Notes: generated by a model from the sequence alone, not told the origin. DNA of 64,000 nt from Indolivaga macrotermitis (GCF_900128985.1 NZ_FQUC01000003.1:124001-188000), one strand, 5' to 3'; positions 1 through 8,550 are shown, counted from the stretch's first letter. Translations and numbers: made by a program.

Positions 1-162
1 TTTTCTAAACCTGATACGGTCTATACCGATATTATCCTGAAAGATAATGTAATGACAGGTACAGCAGATGTGAAAAAATATGTGGCAGAGCAACTGGAGT
101 TGGATACAACAATACTGACAAAAGCTGAAAGAAAAGACCTTTTCGAGAAGGTTACTAAGTGA
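1..162 (+). CDS. C-terminal end of an unidentified protein (cut by window start)
   Basis: Frame 1 is open from the first base and ends with TGA at 160-162, giving 53 residues ending in LFEKVTK. The composition is ordinary soluble protein. I do not recognise the family from this tail. A strong terminator follows 18 bases after the stop, which supports a real gene end. Confidence 0.6.
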   Translation, partial: FSKPDTVYTDIILKDNVMTGTADVKKYVAEQLELDTTILTKAERKDLFEKVTK

Positions 163-180
163 GAATCAAAGAGTGCTGAA

Positions 181-216
181 GAAGCTGTCCTGCGGTCGCA
201 GGACGGCTTCTTTTTT
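181..216 (+). terminator. Rho-independent terminator, usable in both directions
   Basis: A 13-bp stem (181-193 with 198-210, one G-T pair) closes on a 4-base loop and is followed by six T. It ends the partial gene to its left and abuts the stop of the convergent HMA-AraC gene. Confidence 0.85.
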
Positions 217-775
217 ATATAATCTGGTCAAGACCTTTTCTGAGCCCAATTCCCTGCTGTTTGAATTGGGTAGGAGTAAATCCCGTAACCTTTTTAAACT
301 GAGACGACAGATGGGCGACACTGCTGTAGCCCAACGAATCCGCTATTTCACTCAATGTTTGCTGGTTATATGTTAGTAGTTCTTTTACCTTCTCTATTTT
401 CTGTAATATTGTATACTGTTCGATAGTAATACCTTCGGTAGCAGAAAATAATTTACTGAGGAAAGAATATTCGCGGTGCAACTGTTCCGAAAGCACTTCG
501 GATATATTAAATCCATTGTCAGTCGAAAAGTGGATATGGTTGATAATAATTGTCCGTATCTGTTCTATTAGTTGTTGTTGGTAGTCGTCGAGAAGCTCAA
601 AGCCCATATTCCCAAGGGCTATCCTCAGTTCCTGAAGCTTTTTTTTGTCGGGTTCCCCTGTTAAAATAGCTTCTCCTAACCTCACATCCAGAGTCTCTAT
701 TTTTTGTTCGTTGAGTATGTTCTTTACTGCCATGATACAACGCGGACATACCATATTTTTGATATAGAGTTTCAT
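215..775 (-). CDS. HMA domain fused to an AraC-type DNA-binding domain
   Basis: A predicted transcription regulator of 186 aa. The first 65 residues look like a heavy-metal-associated (HMA) ferredoxin fold with the metal-binding pair in MVCPRCIMAV (CxxC). The C-terminal 100 residues are an AraC helix-turn-helix domain (LSEIADSLGYSSVAHLSSQFKKVTGFTPTQF is typical). There is no sugar-binding or cupin sensor domain, so the HMA part is the likely sensor, for copper or another soft metal. No metal pump or chaperone gene lies within the visible neighbourhood. Domain calls come from motifs; the ligand is inference. Confidence 0.85.
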   Translation of the reverse strand: MKLYIKNMVCPRCIMAVKNILNEQKIETLDVRLGEAILTGEPDKKKLQELRIALGNMGFELLDDYQQQLIEQIRTIIINHIHFSTDNGFNISEVLSEQLHREYSFLSKLFSATEGITIEQYTILQKIEKVKELLTYNQQTLSEIADSLGYSSVAHLSSQFKKVTGFTPTQFKQQGIGLRKGLDQII

Positions 776-946
776 AATAGAATCTTTTTATCAAAGTTAT
801 AAAGATATTTTCTGTAATCATCATTAATCTGAAAGATAGATTATATTAATGATATGAAATATCTATAAAAAAAATAACATAGTTTGTGAACGAAAGTAGT
901 ACATTAGAATGTTCTATACGTGATTGGTTAAGTACAGTAAACTAAA

Positions 947-2290
947 ATGAATCTGATTATGGGGAAAAGTAAGAAAAAGAATTTTGTACTGGATACAAAT
1001 GTTATTTTACACGATTTTAGATGTCTGGATAATTTCGAAGAAAACGACATCTATATCCCGATTGTAGTTCTCGAAGAATTGGACAAATTTAAAAAGGGAA
1101 ATGATCAGATTAATTACAATGCCCGGGAGTTTCTCCGGCAATTAGATTCGATAACCGATGATGATCTGTTCACAAAAGGATCAGCTATCGGTAGCGGAAT
1201 GGGACGGTTGTATGTAGAAACAAGTATTAAAGCGCAAGACCGGATAACAGCATTGTTTCCGGAGAAAATTCCTGATCACCGTATTCTGGCAGCTACGCTC
1301 GATATTACCGAGCGTAATCCAAAGCACAAGACGGTACTGATAACTAAAGATATTAATCTGAGGATGAAAGCACGTTCCGTAGGGTTAATGGCAGAGGATT
1401 ATATCAACGATAAGGTTACCGATATTGCCCTTTTCGAAGAGCATCATAAGACCTTGTCGGGGTTCGACACTTCGGTTATCGACCGGCTGTATAGTGAGCC
1501 GGAGGGTATCCCTTTCGGGGAATTCAATTTTGATGTGCCGATCAACCCGAATGAATGTTTCGTGATGAAAAATGGGAAGAAAAGCGTCTTGACCCGTTAT
1601 GATTCCTATGCAGGACGTATCCGTAAAGTTGATAAACAAGTATGCTTCGGGATACAGCCCCGAAATGCAGAACAGGCCTTTGCTTTCGATATACTGACTG
1701 ATCCCAATGTCAAGCTGGTAGCATTGACCGGTAAAGCAGGAACAGGAAAGACTCTCTTGGCTCTGGCTGCAGCACTAAAGCAGAATGAAGATTATGGGCA
1801 GATTCTTTTAGCACGGCCAATTGTTGCATTGAGTAATAAGGATCTAGGCTATCTTCCGGGTGACGAAAAGCAAAAAATAGCACCCTATATGCAACCTCTT
1901 TTTGATAACTTAGTAGTTATAAAAAGCCAGCTTAACTATGCAGGGACAGAAGTAAAGCGGATCGAAGAACTTCAGACGACGAAGAAGCTCGAAGTAGAAG
2001 CTCTTGCTTATATTCGCGGACGGAGTTTGTCCGAGACCTTTTGTATTGTCGATGAGGCTCAGAACCTCACTCCGCATGAAATAAAGACTATTATAACGAG
2101 GGCAGGAGAGAATACCAAAATGGTTTTTACCGGAGATTTACAACAAATCGATTCTCCCTATCTCGATACGCAGTCTAACGGATTGGCATATATGATAGAT
2201 AAAATGTCGGGGCAGGATCTTTTTGCCCATGTCAACCTTCTAAAAGGAGAAAGGAGTCGCCTGTCTGAACTGGCTAGTGTATTATTGTAA
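947..2290 (+). CDS. PIN domain plus PhoH-type ATPase (YlaK-like)
   Basis: 447 aa. The N-terminal 150 residues are a PIN nuclease-like domain (FVLDTNVILHD with the first acidic active-site residue). The C-terminal half is a PhoH-family P-loop ATPase: Walker A GKAGTGKT at residues 262-269, Walker B CIVDEAQNLTP and FTGDLQQID. The family is cytoplasmic and is thought to act on RNA (known family architecture; substrate unknown here). An alternative start at 959 (MGKSKKKN) would remove four residues. It stands alone as a single-gene unit, with a perfect hairpin downstream at 2316-2349. Confidence 0.93.
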   Translation: MNLIMGKSKKKNFVLDTNVILHDFRCLDNFEENDIYIPIVVLEELDKFKKGNDQINYNAREFLRQLDSITDDDLFTKGSAIGSGMGRLYVETSIKAQDRITALFPEKIPDHRILAATLDITERNPKHKTVLITKDINLRMKARSVGLMAEDYINDKVTDIALFEEHHKTLSGFDTSVIDRLYSEPEGIPFGEFNFDVPINPNECFVMKNGKKSVLTRYDSYAGRIRKVDKQVCFGIQPRNAEQAFAFDILTDPNVKLVALTGKAGTGKTLLALAAALKQNEDYGQILLARPIVALSNKDLGYLPGDEKQKIAPYMQPLFDNLVVIKSQLNYAGTEVKRIEELQTTKKLEVEALAYIRGRSLSETFCIVDEAQNLTPHEIKTIITRAGENTKMVFTGDLQQIDSPYLDTQSNGLAYMIDKMSGQDLFAHVNLLKGERSRLSELASVLL

Positions 2291-2315
2291 CATTAGCTTT
2301 AGAATTAATAGTAAT

Positions 2316-2349
2316 ATTATGGCAGATAATTCGTTTTATCTGCCATAAT
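2316..2349 (+). terminator. Perfect 14-bp hairpin after the PIN-PhoH gene
   Basis: The arms 2316-2329 and 2336-2349 are exact reverse complements around a 6-base loop (TTCGTT). The T-tract is weak (TGGTTTA), so it is a probable rather than classic terminator. The rest of the gap to 2661 holds only the hairpin at 2591-2617 and no credible gene. Confidence 0.6.
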
Positions 2350-2590
2350 TGGTTTATAACCTGATGCTTATTGGGGGTTGATAGGCTTGGTTTTTGTGAT
2401 AGGTGACGACAGGTTTGGCTATAACAAAGAGTGTTAGACAGATTGATATAAAGACTTTTATTTTGCTTTTTTGTTGAGTATACATCATTAAATGAAAAAA
2501 GCCTTACATTTTTTGTTTGAATATCAAGGAAAAGGATTATTTTTGCCACTGCAATTTTTAGGGTAGATATAGTACCTGTTTATTTGCAAT

Positions 2591-2617
2591 AGGATAAACT
2601 GTCAAACAGTTTATCCT
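2591..2617 (+). other. Perfect 11-bp inverted repeat upstream of the TPR gene
   Basis: AGGATAAACTG at 2591-2601 pairs exactly with 2607-2617 around a 5-base loop. No T-run follows. It lies 44 bases before the ATG of the TPR protein, so it may be a leader hairpin or an operator. Confidence 0.4.
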
Positions 2618-2661
2618 GAAAATATATAGTTGAATCTAAATTAAAAAATATACTATAAAAA

Positions 2662-3366
2662 ATGGCGAGCAGAAAAGAACGCGAGTTGAACGAAGAAAAA
2701 GATTGGAACAAGATAGACGAAGCTGTTATATCGTCTGGTAATTTTCTTTTCAAATACCAAAAACAACTATTAATAGCAGTAATAGCATTAGTTGTTATTA
2801 TTGGAGGATATTGGGCTTATAAAGTTTTTGTAATCGAACCTAAGAACAAAGAAGCTCAGATAGCTTTATTCAGGGGAGAACAATACTTTCAGTCAGGTAT
2901 GGATTCGCTTGCACTAAATGGTGACGGTAACGGTTATATCGGATTTATCGGTATCATAAGTGATTACGGTTCTACAAAAGCCGGGGATTTAGCTAAAGCT
3001 TATGCCGGATTATCATATGCTCGTTTAGGACAATACGAACAGGCTCTTGGATATTTGAAAGATTTTAGTGGCGGGGATAATATGATTACTCCGGCAATAA
3101 AAGGAGCTATCGGCGATTGTCTTGTGAATACAGGAAAGGCTCAGGATGCAGTGTCTTATTTCGAAGGTGCGGCAAAAGATGCGAATGATGCCCTATTAAG
3201 CCCTATCTATTATAAGAAAGCAGCAGTAGTGTATCGTGACCTGAAAAATTATGATAAAGTAATTAGCTTGTTTACAAAAATCAAAAATGACTATATGTCT
3301 TCACCCGAAGCTTCTGAAGCTGATAAGTATATCACAGAAGCTACATTGTTAAAGGGTGCACAATAA
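2662..3366 (+). CDS. Membrane-anchored TPR protein (YfgM-like)
   Basis: 234 aa. A charged cytoplasmic N-terminus is followed by one transmembrane segment at about residues 35-53 (LLIAVIALVVIIGGYWAYK), then an alanine- and tyrosine-rich helical domain with TPR-like repeats (KAYAGLSYARLGQYEQALGY; PIYYKKAAVVYRDLKNYDKVI). The layout matches the YfgM/TPR_21 family of envelope-associated scaffold proteins. ribH lies downstream but a terminator separates them. Exact partner unknown. Confidence 0.8.
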   Translation: MASRKERELNEEKDWNKIDEAVISSGNFLFKYQKQLLIAVIALVVIIGGYWAYKVFVIEPKNKEAQIALFRGEQYFQSGMDSLALNGDGNGYIGFIGIISDYGSTKAGDLAKAYAGLSYARLGQYEQALGYLKDFSGGDNMITPAIKGAIGDCLVNTGKAQDAVSYFEGAAKDANDALLSPIYYKKAAVVYRDLKNYDKVISLFTKIKNDYMSSPEASEADKYITEATLLKGAQ

Positions 3367-3401
3367 GAAATAGAAATTCGGAAAAGGATTTTGAAATCAG
3401 A

Positions 3402-3440
3402 ATAAAGTTTTGTCAGCAATGGCAAAACTTTATTTTTTTG
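3402..3440 (+). terminator. Rho-independent terminator after the TPR gene
   Basis: A 13-bp stem (3402-3414 with 3421-3433, one mismatch) is followed directly by seven T. It separates the TPR gene from ribH. Confidence 0.85.
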
Positions 3441-3453
3441 AGTAAAATCTAGT

Positions 3454-3461
3454 TATCTTTG
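3454..3461 (+). promoter_or_regulatory. Probable -7 promoter element for ribH
   Basis: TATCTTTG matches the Bacteroidetes -7 consensus TAnnTTTG and lies 45 bases before the ribH ATG, just past the upstream terminator. No clear TTTG at the -33 spacing was seen. Confidence 0.5.
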
Positions 3462-3505
3462 CAGAATAGAAATAATGTAAACTTAATAAATAAAAGAAAT
3501 CAGCT

Positions 3506-4000
3506 ATGGCAACGGCATATCACAATCTTTCATCATACGATCCGGCAACTGTACCATCAGGCGAAGATATGAAAATCGGTATTATAGTTTCGGAATGGAA
3601 TGATAATATCACCTATGCGCTTCGCGACGGAGCATGCAATACTTTATTGAAGCATGGCGTAAAACCGGAAAACATCTTGGTCGATTATGTACCGGGTAGT
3701 TTTGAATTGATATATGGCGCGCAGGTATTTGCCGATGTGCACGAAGTGGATGCAGTGATTGTTTTAGGTAGTGTAGTACGTGGAGATACTCCTCATTTCG
3801 ATTATGTCTGTAGCGGGGTAACACAGGAAATCGCCCGGCTGAATGTGATGCACTCTATTCCGTTTATATTCGGATTACTTACAACAGATGATATGCAACA
3901 GGCATTGGATAGGGCAGGAGGTAAACATGGTAATAAAGGTGACGAATGCGCAGTCACTGCTCTTAAGATGGTAGATTTTGGCAGACGCAATTCCTTATAA
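3506..4000 (+). CDS. ribH: 6,7-dimethyl-8-ribityllumazine synthase
   Basis: 164 aa, normal length for lumazine synthase, the penultimate enzyme of riboflavin synthesis. It condenses 5-amino-6-ribitylamino-uracil with 3,4-dihydroxy-2-butanone 4-phosphate in the cytoplasm. Family signatures visible are VSEWNDNIT near the N-terminus, [12 protein letters not shown], the phosphate-binding stretch [13 protein letters not shown] with its catalytic His, and [23 protein letters not shown]. It is a single-gene unit between terminators; the other rib genes are not in the window. Confidence 0.97.
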   Translation: MATAYHNLSSYDPATVPSGEDMKIGIIVSEWNDNITYALRDGACNTLLKHGVKPENILVDYVPGSFELIYGAQVFADVHEVDAVIVLGSVVRGDTPHFDYVCSGVTQEIARLNVMHSIPFIFGLLTTDDMQQALDRAGGKHGNKGDECAVTALKMVDFGRRNSL

Positions 4001-4028
4001 AAAAGCATATTGCTATATAAAAAGAAAG

Positions 4029-4053
4029 CCGACTTAATTGAGTCGGTTTTTTT
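4029..4053 (+). terminator. Terminator after ribH
   Basis: CCGACT at 4029-4034 pairs with AGTCGG at 4041-4046, followed by seven T. It lies between the convergent ribH and LOG genes. Confidence 0.8.
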
Positions 4054-4089
4054 CATACTTACAAAAAACAGAAGGAGAAAACGGGGATG

Positions 4090-4671
4090 TTAACGATTAA
4101 CTGCAGCAACCCATTTTTCATCTTTTAAAGGAACAAACTCTTTCATCTTTAGCAACAGGTCTTCAATATTGTCACTAACAATAAGTAAGTCCACATGCTC
4201 CTTTTTTAATAGACCGTTTTTATTCATGTCTTCAATAAAACGTATCAGAGAGTCATAATATCCATCTACATTAAGCAGTCCTATCGGTTTTTTATGCAGA
4301 GATAACTGCGCCCAGGTCAGCATTTCGAATAACTCTTCCATTGTACCGAATCCACCGGGCAGGGTAATAAAACCTTCGGCCAATTCGCTCATCATAGCTT
4401 TACGTTGATGCATAGTGTCAACGAGGAATGTTTCGGTTAGAGTCATATGCTGAAGTTCTTTTGCTGCCAAAAACCTGGGTAAAACGCCAGTTACTGTTCC
4501 TCCAACAGATAGGGCTCCATCCGCAACTGCGCCCATAAGGCCTACATGAGCACCTCCGTATACAAGATTTATACGATGTTTTGCAATGGCAGCACCTAAT
4601 TCAAAGGCCTTTGCCATAAAGTTTTTATTTGAGCCTTCGCTCGATCCGCAATATACTGCAATACTTTTCAT
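4090..4671 (-). CDS. LOG family nucleoside 5'-monophosphate phosphoribohydrolase
   Basis: 193 aa, full length for the TIGR00730/LOG family. The signature PGGFGTMEE sits at residues 105-113, and the upstream MHQRKA at 87-92 is also family-typical. These proteins have a Rossmann-like fold and cleave cytokinin-type or ordinary nucleotide monophosphates at the N-glycosidic bond (family knowledge). In a non-plant-associated bacterium the substrate is probably AMP or a related nucleotide, which is inference. Transcribed convergent to ribH. Confidence 0.92.
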   Translation of the reverse strand: MKSIAVYCGSSEGSNKNFMAKAFELGAAIAKHRINLVYGGAHVGLMGAVADGALSVGGTVTGVLPRFLAAKELQHMTLTETFLVDTMHQRKAMMSELAEGFITLPGGFGTMEELFEMLTWAQLSLHKKPIGLLNVDGYYDSLIRFIEDMNKNGLLKKEHVDLLIVSDNIEDLLLKMKEFVPLKDEKWVAAVNR

Positions 4672-4780
4672 TTATTATCTGTTTAAAATTTTCAGGTCTT
4701 ATCTATGACCTTTTAATATCCAAAGATACTTCTTTTCTTATTTCGAATCCGTTAAAAATATATGACAAAACAGTGAATAT

Positions 4781-5245
4781 TTATAAATCGCACACCATCA
4801 TTATATTGCATCTGTCATAAGCTGCCTCTGCGATTGGGATTTCTTTAAACCCTAATTTTGTATATAAAGCAATAGATGCCTCTAGCTTTGTATTACCTTC
4901 CAGAAATAGTTGATTGATTCCATTCTCCCTTGCATAACTAATAGCAGTTTCGAGCAACTTTTTCCCTAACCCTAATCCTTGAGCATGAGGCGAGACGGCC
5001 ATCTTAGACACTTCGTATGTATTGTGCTCCGGATGATAGACTAAGGCGCAACATCCCATCACTATCCCGTCATAAAGGGCAAAAAATATTTGACCTCCTT
5101 TATCCAGAATATATTCTTCGATGTGGCTTAGAGTATAAATGTCCGCTTCTTCCAGCCGGAAGTAAGTAGTAATCCATTCAGTATTAAGACGAATAAAGTC
5201 GTCTTTGTATTCAGGTTTGTATAAATCGATGTTTATTTGTGTCAT
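4781..5245 (-). CDS. GNAT family N-acetyltransferase
   Basis: 154 aa. A GCN5-related acetyltransferase with the acetyl-CoA pyrophosphate-binding motif AQGLGLGKKLL after the strand KMAVSPH, and the C-terminal NTKLEASIALYTKLGFKE. The acceptor cannot be deduced. It lies upstream of and co-directional with the LOG gene but 109 bases away, so operon membership is uncertain. Confidence 0.9.
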   Translation of the reverse strand: MTQINIDLYKPEYKDDFIRLNTEWITTYFRLEEADIYTLSHIEEYILDKGGQIFFALYDGIVMGCCALVYHPEHNTYEVSKMAVSPHAQGLGLGKKLLETAISYARENGINQLFLEGNTKLEASIALYTKLGFKEIPIAEAAYDRCNIMMVCDL

Positions 5246-5287
5246 CTTTTAATACATTTTATAGGAGCTAAGTTATATTTTTTATTT

Positions 5288-5295
5288 TACATTTG
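5288..5295 (+). promoter_or_regulatory. Probable -7 promoter element for the TonB_C protein gene
   Basis: TACATTTG fits TAnnTTTG and lies 25 bases before the ATG at 5321. This supports the shorter start over an upstream in-frame ATG at 5237. Confidence 0.5.
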
Positions 5296-5320
5296 TAATA
5301 TATCAACAATTCTTAACCCT

Positions 5321-6172
5321 ATGAAATTGTCGATCCTCTTTATCTTTTTCGTCTATACATTAGGTTTATCTGCTCAGGTATCGTATAGTTATCCTGAATT
5401 TACAGGAGGTGAAGGAGCTCTTAATGAATATCTCCTTAAGAATATCAATTATCCCCAGTCGGCAATAAATAGCCGCTTGCAAGGAAGGGTTACTGCAAAC
5501 TGTATTATCGGAAGTGACGGTTCTGTCGAGCAAGTATCCATTGTAGAGCCTCTTAGTGTAGAATGTGACAGTGTGGTAAGAAATGCTCTTATGCGTATGC
5601 CTCAATGGACTCATAATAGGGCAAATACTGTACCGCATTGGTCTTTGGCTGTGATAACTATATATTTCGAACTGAAAAGCGACTCTATTCCGAAATTAGA
5701 TAGAACAAGAACAGCTGTGGATTATACCTTTCCGTTACTGAAAAGTACAAAAGAAGTTTATGAAGATCTGCTGATGAAGCAATTGAAAGCAAAGAATAAG
5801 TCTCAGAAACTATCAGGAGAGTCTGTAATTATAGAATTTGGAGTGTTAGACAACGGACTCTTATCAGAGGTAGAAGTGCTGGACTCTACTACTAAAGATA
5901 GACAGGCAAGTAATCTGGTAATACAAACCTTAAATAATGTCCGTCAATGGAAACCTTTGACCGGAAACAGGAGACTATTGGATACCAGATGGAGATTGTC
6001 GGTTGATTTTTATTCTGCTCACGAGATATTTATCCAGTTAGACCTGGCTGAAATAGCCCAAAATTCGCCTTTACTGTATGGTGATAGTGTTTATCAACCT
6101 GTCAATTTTCCATATAGAAGCCTGATCCGTTTTTATAAACCTGTAAGCATTATGCAGGTTATTGCTCAGTAG
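5321..6172 (+). CDS. Secreted protein with two TonB C-terminal-like domains
   Basis: 283 aa from the chosen start, which gives a clean signal peptide (MKLSILFIFFVYTLGLSAQ). Residues about 25-120 match a TonB C-terminal domain (NYPQSAINSRLQGRVTANCII, then GSDGSVEQVSIVEPL). A second, more diverged copy follows at about 160-235 (SVIIEFGVLDNGLLSEVEVLD). Unlike true TonB there is no N-terminal membrane anchor or proline-rich spacer. It is probably a periplasmic TonB-like protein of unknown partner. Neighbours give no clue. Confidence 0.8.
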   Translation: MKLSILFIFFVYTLGLSAQVSYSYPEFTGGEGALNEYLLKNINYPQSAINSRLQGRVTANCIIGSDGSVEQVSIVEPLSVECDSVVRNALMRMPQWTHNRANTVPHWSLAVITIYFELKSDSIPKLDRTRTAVDYTFPLLKSTKEVYEDLLMKQLKAKNKSQKLSGESVIIEFGVLDNGLLSEVEVLDSTTKDRQASNLVIQTLNNVRQWKPLTGNRRLLDTRWRLSVDFYSAHEIFIQLDLAEIAQNSPLLYGDSVYQPVNFPYRSLIRFYKPVSIMQVIAQ

Positions 6173-6182
6173 CAGGTCGGTT

Positions 6183-6377
6183 TTAAGCAAAAAAGGGCAG
6201 CATCACCAGAATCATATAAACGATACATATCGATATACCCACAAGGGATATATAAGAAAGTATGCGGGCTATTTTGATATGTCCGGTTTTTGCGAGAAAT
6301 ACACCGGCCACCAAAGCTATAACGTTTATAGCAAAAATAGCTTTGAACAAATTGGCTGTGATAAGTAAAGGTATCAT
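6183..6377 (-). CDS. Small two-helix membrane protein downstream of queF
   Basis: 64 aa, with two strongly hydrophobic segments (about residues 6-27 and 37-62) joined by a short basic loop KTGHIKIAR. It begins 23 bases after queF on the same strand, so it may be the last gene of the que cluster. Open frames on the other strand here are arginine- and lysine-rich noise. Function unknown; not a recognised queuosine transporter. Confidence 0.6.
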   Translation of the reverse strand: MIPLLITANLFKAIFAINVIALVAGVFLAKTGHIKIARILSYISLVGISICIVYMILVMLPFFA

Positions 6378-6400
6378 ATTACGCGATGTAATTATTCGGC

Positions 6401-6874
6401 TTAATATCCTTGTTGAGGATTACGGTGCAGTAGTCTGGTCCTGGCCATCTGCTCATATTCCGTACCGGGACGGCCGTAGTTACAGTATGGATAAATGCTG
6501 ATTCCTCCCCGTGGAGTAAAAACACCTATGACTTCAATATAGCGGGGATTCATCAGTTTTATTAAATCTTTCATAATGATGTTTACACAATCTTCGTGAA
6601 AAGCCCCATGATTACGAAAACTGAAAAGATATAACTTAAGAGCTTTGCTTTCGACCATTTTGATATCGGGCAGATAATTGATGTGTATGGTTGCAAAGTC
6701 AGGTTGTCCCGTAATAGGACACAAACTGGTAAACTCAGGGCAATTGAATACTACCCAATAATCATTTTCGGGGTGTTTATTATCGAATGCTTCGAGTACT
6801 TCCGGAGCATAGTTATCTTTGTATTCGGTTTTACCACCCAGGTGGCTTAATCCGTCTATATGTTCGTTACTCAT
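6401..6874 (-). CDS. queF: NADPH-dependent 7-cyano-7-deazaguanine reductase
   Basis: 157 aa, the short unimodular form of QueF. It reduces preQ0 to preQ1 in the cytoplasm, for queuosine in tRNA. The catalytic Cys52 ([13 protein letters not shown], with Asp59) forms the thioimide with the nitrile. The NADPH-binding motif of the family is visible as [16 protein letters not shown] (Glu75-Ser-Lys). queC, the enzyme that makes preQ0, lies upstream on the same strand, separated by one uncharacterised secreted-protein gene. Confidence 0.97.
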   Translation of the reverse strand: MSNEHIDGLSHLGGKTEYKDNYAPEVLEAFDNKHPENDYWVVFNCPEFTSLCPITGQPDFATIHINYLPDIKMVESKALKLYLFSFRNHGAFHEDCVNIIMKDLIKLMNPRYIEVIGVFTPRGGISIYPYCNYGRPGTEYEQMARTRLLHRNPQQGY

Positions 6875-6913
6875 ATTTTTTTAATATTTATATGTCACGG
6901 ATACTATTTTTTC

Positions 6914-7639
6914 TTAATCAGTAAAACATTGGGGACCGGCCATGCCTCCCTCGTATTTTATAACAACGTTCTTTTTGTAATACATATATTCGCAACCGTC
7001 GTTATATTGTTTTATTTGTGGAACAGTCAGTATATCTGTCGGAAATATCAGGTAGGAATATTTGCCCAGTCCGCTACGGGTAAATCCGATCTCAACGGGG
7101 TTCCCGTTTTCGATTGAGCAACAATTAGCTAATTGCATCATAAACCTGATATTGCTAAAAGTCATAGGATCCCATTTTAATATCCGTAATAACTGATCCA
7201 ACCGTTCCGAGCCATATTCCAAGTCAAATTCGCCGTCTACAAGTTCGAGTTTTCCTTCTTTATTCTTTTTTGATATCATCAGGTCGATACTGACGATAGA
7301 ACGTAAAGGGTTATCGGCCAACTCGATATTTAGAGAAACGACATATCCTTTCGGGACAATTTTAGAAAATTCGTTCTTTAGATTATTGATCTCCTGAATA
7401 TGGGCTTCATAATTTTCGATAGTTTCTTTGCGGCTGCTCATAGGCATCGAATACACATTTAGCATAATGGCTTTAACGGTATCGTTTGCAACTTCATAAT
7501 CGCGCCGGGCATTCTCGTATGCTTCTACAGAGTATTTTTGCTTTAACTTCTCAAATATAGCATCTTCATTAGGGGTCTGAGCTTTAACAGTCAAACCGGT
7601 AGCGAGTAAACCTAAAATAAAAAATAGTCGTATTTGCAT
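6914..7639 (-). CDS. Uncharacterised secreted protein between queC and queF
   Basis: 241 aa from the ATG at 7639, which begins a signal peptide (MQIRLFFILGLLATGLTVKAQ); an ATG eight codons upstream (7663) is less convincing. The mature part starts with a charged helical stretch (IFEKLKQKYSVEAYENARRDYE) and continues as mixed alpha/beta with a Cys pair (NCCSIENG). No domain recognised. Its place between two queuosine genes may be chance, as an exported protein has no known role there. Confidence 0.75.
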   Translation of the reverse strand: MQIRLFFILGLLATGLTVKAQTPNEDAIFEKLKQKYSVEAYENARRDYEVANDTVKAIMLNVYSMPMSSRKETIENYEAHIQEINNLKNEFSKIVPKGYVVSLNIELADNPLRSIVSIDLMISKKNKEGKLELVDGEFDLEYGSERLDQLLRILKWDPMTFSNIRFMMQLANCCSIENGNPVEIGFTRSGLGKYSYLIFPTDILTVPQIKQYNDGCEYMYYKKNVVIKYEGGMAGPQCFTD

Positions 7640-7729
7640 AAAATGAAATAAAAATGCCTGCAAGATAAAGCTTTTCTTATATAATCGGAAGAACCGGATC
7701 TTAAAACCGAAGTGTTTTTTGCCGGAATA

Positions 7730-8395
7730 CTATTTATTTTCCTTAATCTTCAAGTAATTGTCAAGTCCTTGTTTACGTAATTTACAAGAAGGACATTCCC
7801 CGCAACCGTCGGCGGGTATTCCGTTGTAGCATGTCAGGGTTTCATTGCGGATCAGATCGAATACACCTAATTCATCGGCAAGTTGCCAGACAGCAGTTTT
7901 GTCGCGCCACATTAATGGTGTATGTATTTCGAAATGCTCGTCCATCGCCAGATTGATAGAGGTATTGGCTGACATGATAAACGTATCCCTGCAATCGGGG
8001 TAACCGCTGTAGTCGGCTTCCGATACTCCGGTGACTATATGCCGGATACCATGGCTACGGGCTATTACCGCGGCAAAGGTGAGGAACAATAGGTTTCGCC
8101 CCGGTACGAATGTATTGGGGTATGCATCGGCAGGTTTTTCTTTATCCATTACTACATTAGCATCAGTTAATGAATTTGTCGATAACCGGCTGATGATAGA
8201 TGCATCTAACTTTTGGAACGGAACATTGGCCCGGGATGCTATACCTTCGGCAATCTCTACTTCGAGCGAATGCCGCTGTCCGTAAGTGAAGCACAAAGTG
8301 CGTACAGATGAGAAATTTTTAAGTGCCCAAAAGAGGCAGGTTGTAGAGTCCTGTCCACCTGAAAATAGGACTAAAGCAGATTCTTTAGAATTCAT
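7730..8395 (-). CDS. queC: 7-cyano-7-deazaguanine synthase
   Basis: 221 aa, full length. QueC is an ATP-dependent enzyme of the PP-loop ATPase fold that turns 7-carboxy-7-deazaguanine into preQ0 with ammonia. The PP-loop SGGQDS is at residues 12-17. The zinc site near the C-terminus has four cysteines: Cys189, Cys198, Cys201 and Cys204 (CGECPSC). Transcribed away from the small gene at 8551, from a promoter at 8462-8469. queD and queE are not in the window. Confidence 0.97.
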   Translation of the reverse strand: MNSKESALVLFSGGQDSTTCLFWALKNFSSVRTLCFTYGQRHSLEVEIAEGIASRANVPFQKLDASIISRLSTNSLTDANVVMDKEKPADAYPNTFVPGRNLLFLTFAAVIARSHGIRHIVTGVSEADYSGYPDCRDTFIMSANTSINLAMDEHFEIHTPLMWRDKTAVWQLADELGVFDLIRNETLTCYNGIPADGCGECPSCKLRKQGLDNYLKIKENK

Positions 8396-8434
8396 TATTC
8401 TCTGTTTTTTACGTGGTTAATCGAAGTTACACGG

Positions 8435-8454
8435 AAAGGGATTTATTTCCCTTT
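8435..8454 (-). other. Hairpin in the queC leader
   Basis: A 7-bp stem (8435-8441 with 8448-8454) sits immediately inside the predicted queC transcript start. Further downstream a short CGTG/CACG stem is followed by an A-rich tail before the ATG. Confidence 0.35.
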
Positions 8455-8461
8455 TCGGGGG

Positions 8462-8469
8462 CAAAGGTA
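8462..8469 (-). promoter_or_regulatory. -7 promoter element for queC
   Basis: Read on the minus strand this is TACCTTTG, an exact TAnnTTTG match. It places the queC transcript start near 8455, giving a leader of about 60 bases. Confidence 0.55.
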
Positions 8470-8513
8470 GTTATATAAAATATATTTAAATAGAATTAGG
8501 TCGAATATTTATG

Positions 8514-8521
8514 TATTTTTG
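8514..8521 (+). promoter_or_regulatory. -7 promoter element for the 62-residue gene
   Basis: TATTTTTG matches TAnnTTTG 30 bases upstream of the ATG at 8551. It supports this short gene as real. Confidence 0.55.
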
Positions 8522-8550
8522 CAGCAATATAATATAAATCAGAAGCACGT

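Noticed and set aside
2274-2549. 91-codon minus-strand frame after the PIN-PhoH gene
   Set aside because: It runs through a perfect terminator-like hairpin, overlaps the end of the real gene and has no coding character.
6162-6501. Two overlapping plus-strand frames opposite the small membrane protein and queF
   Set aside because: Basic, low-complexity translations in antisense to better genes; no promoter or homologous motif.
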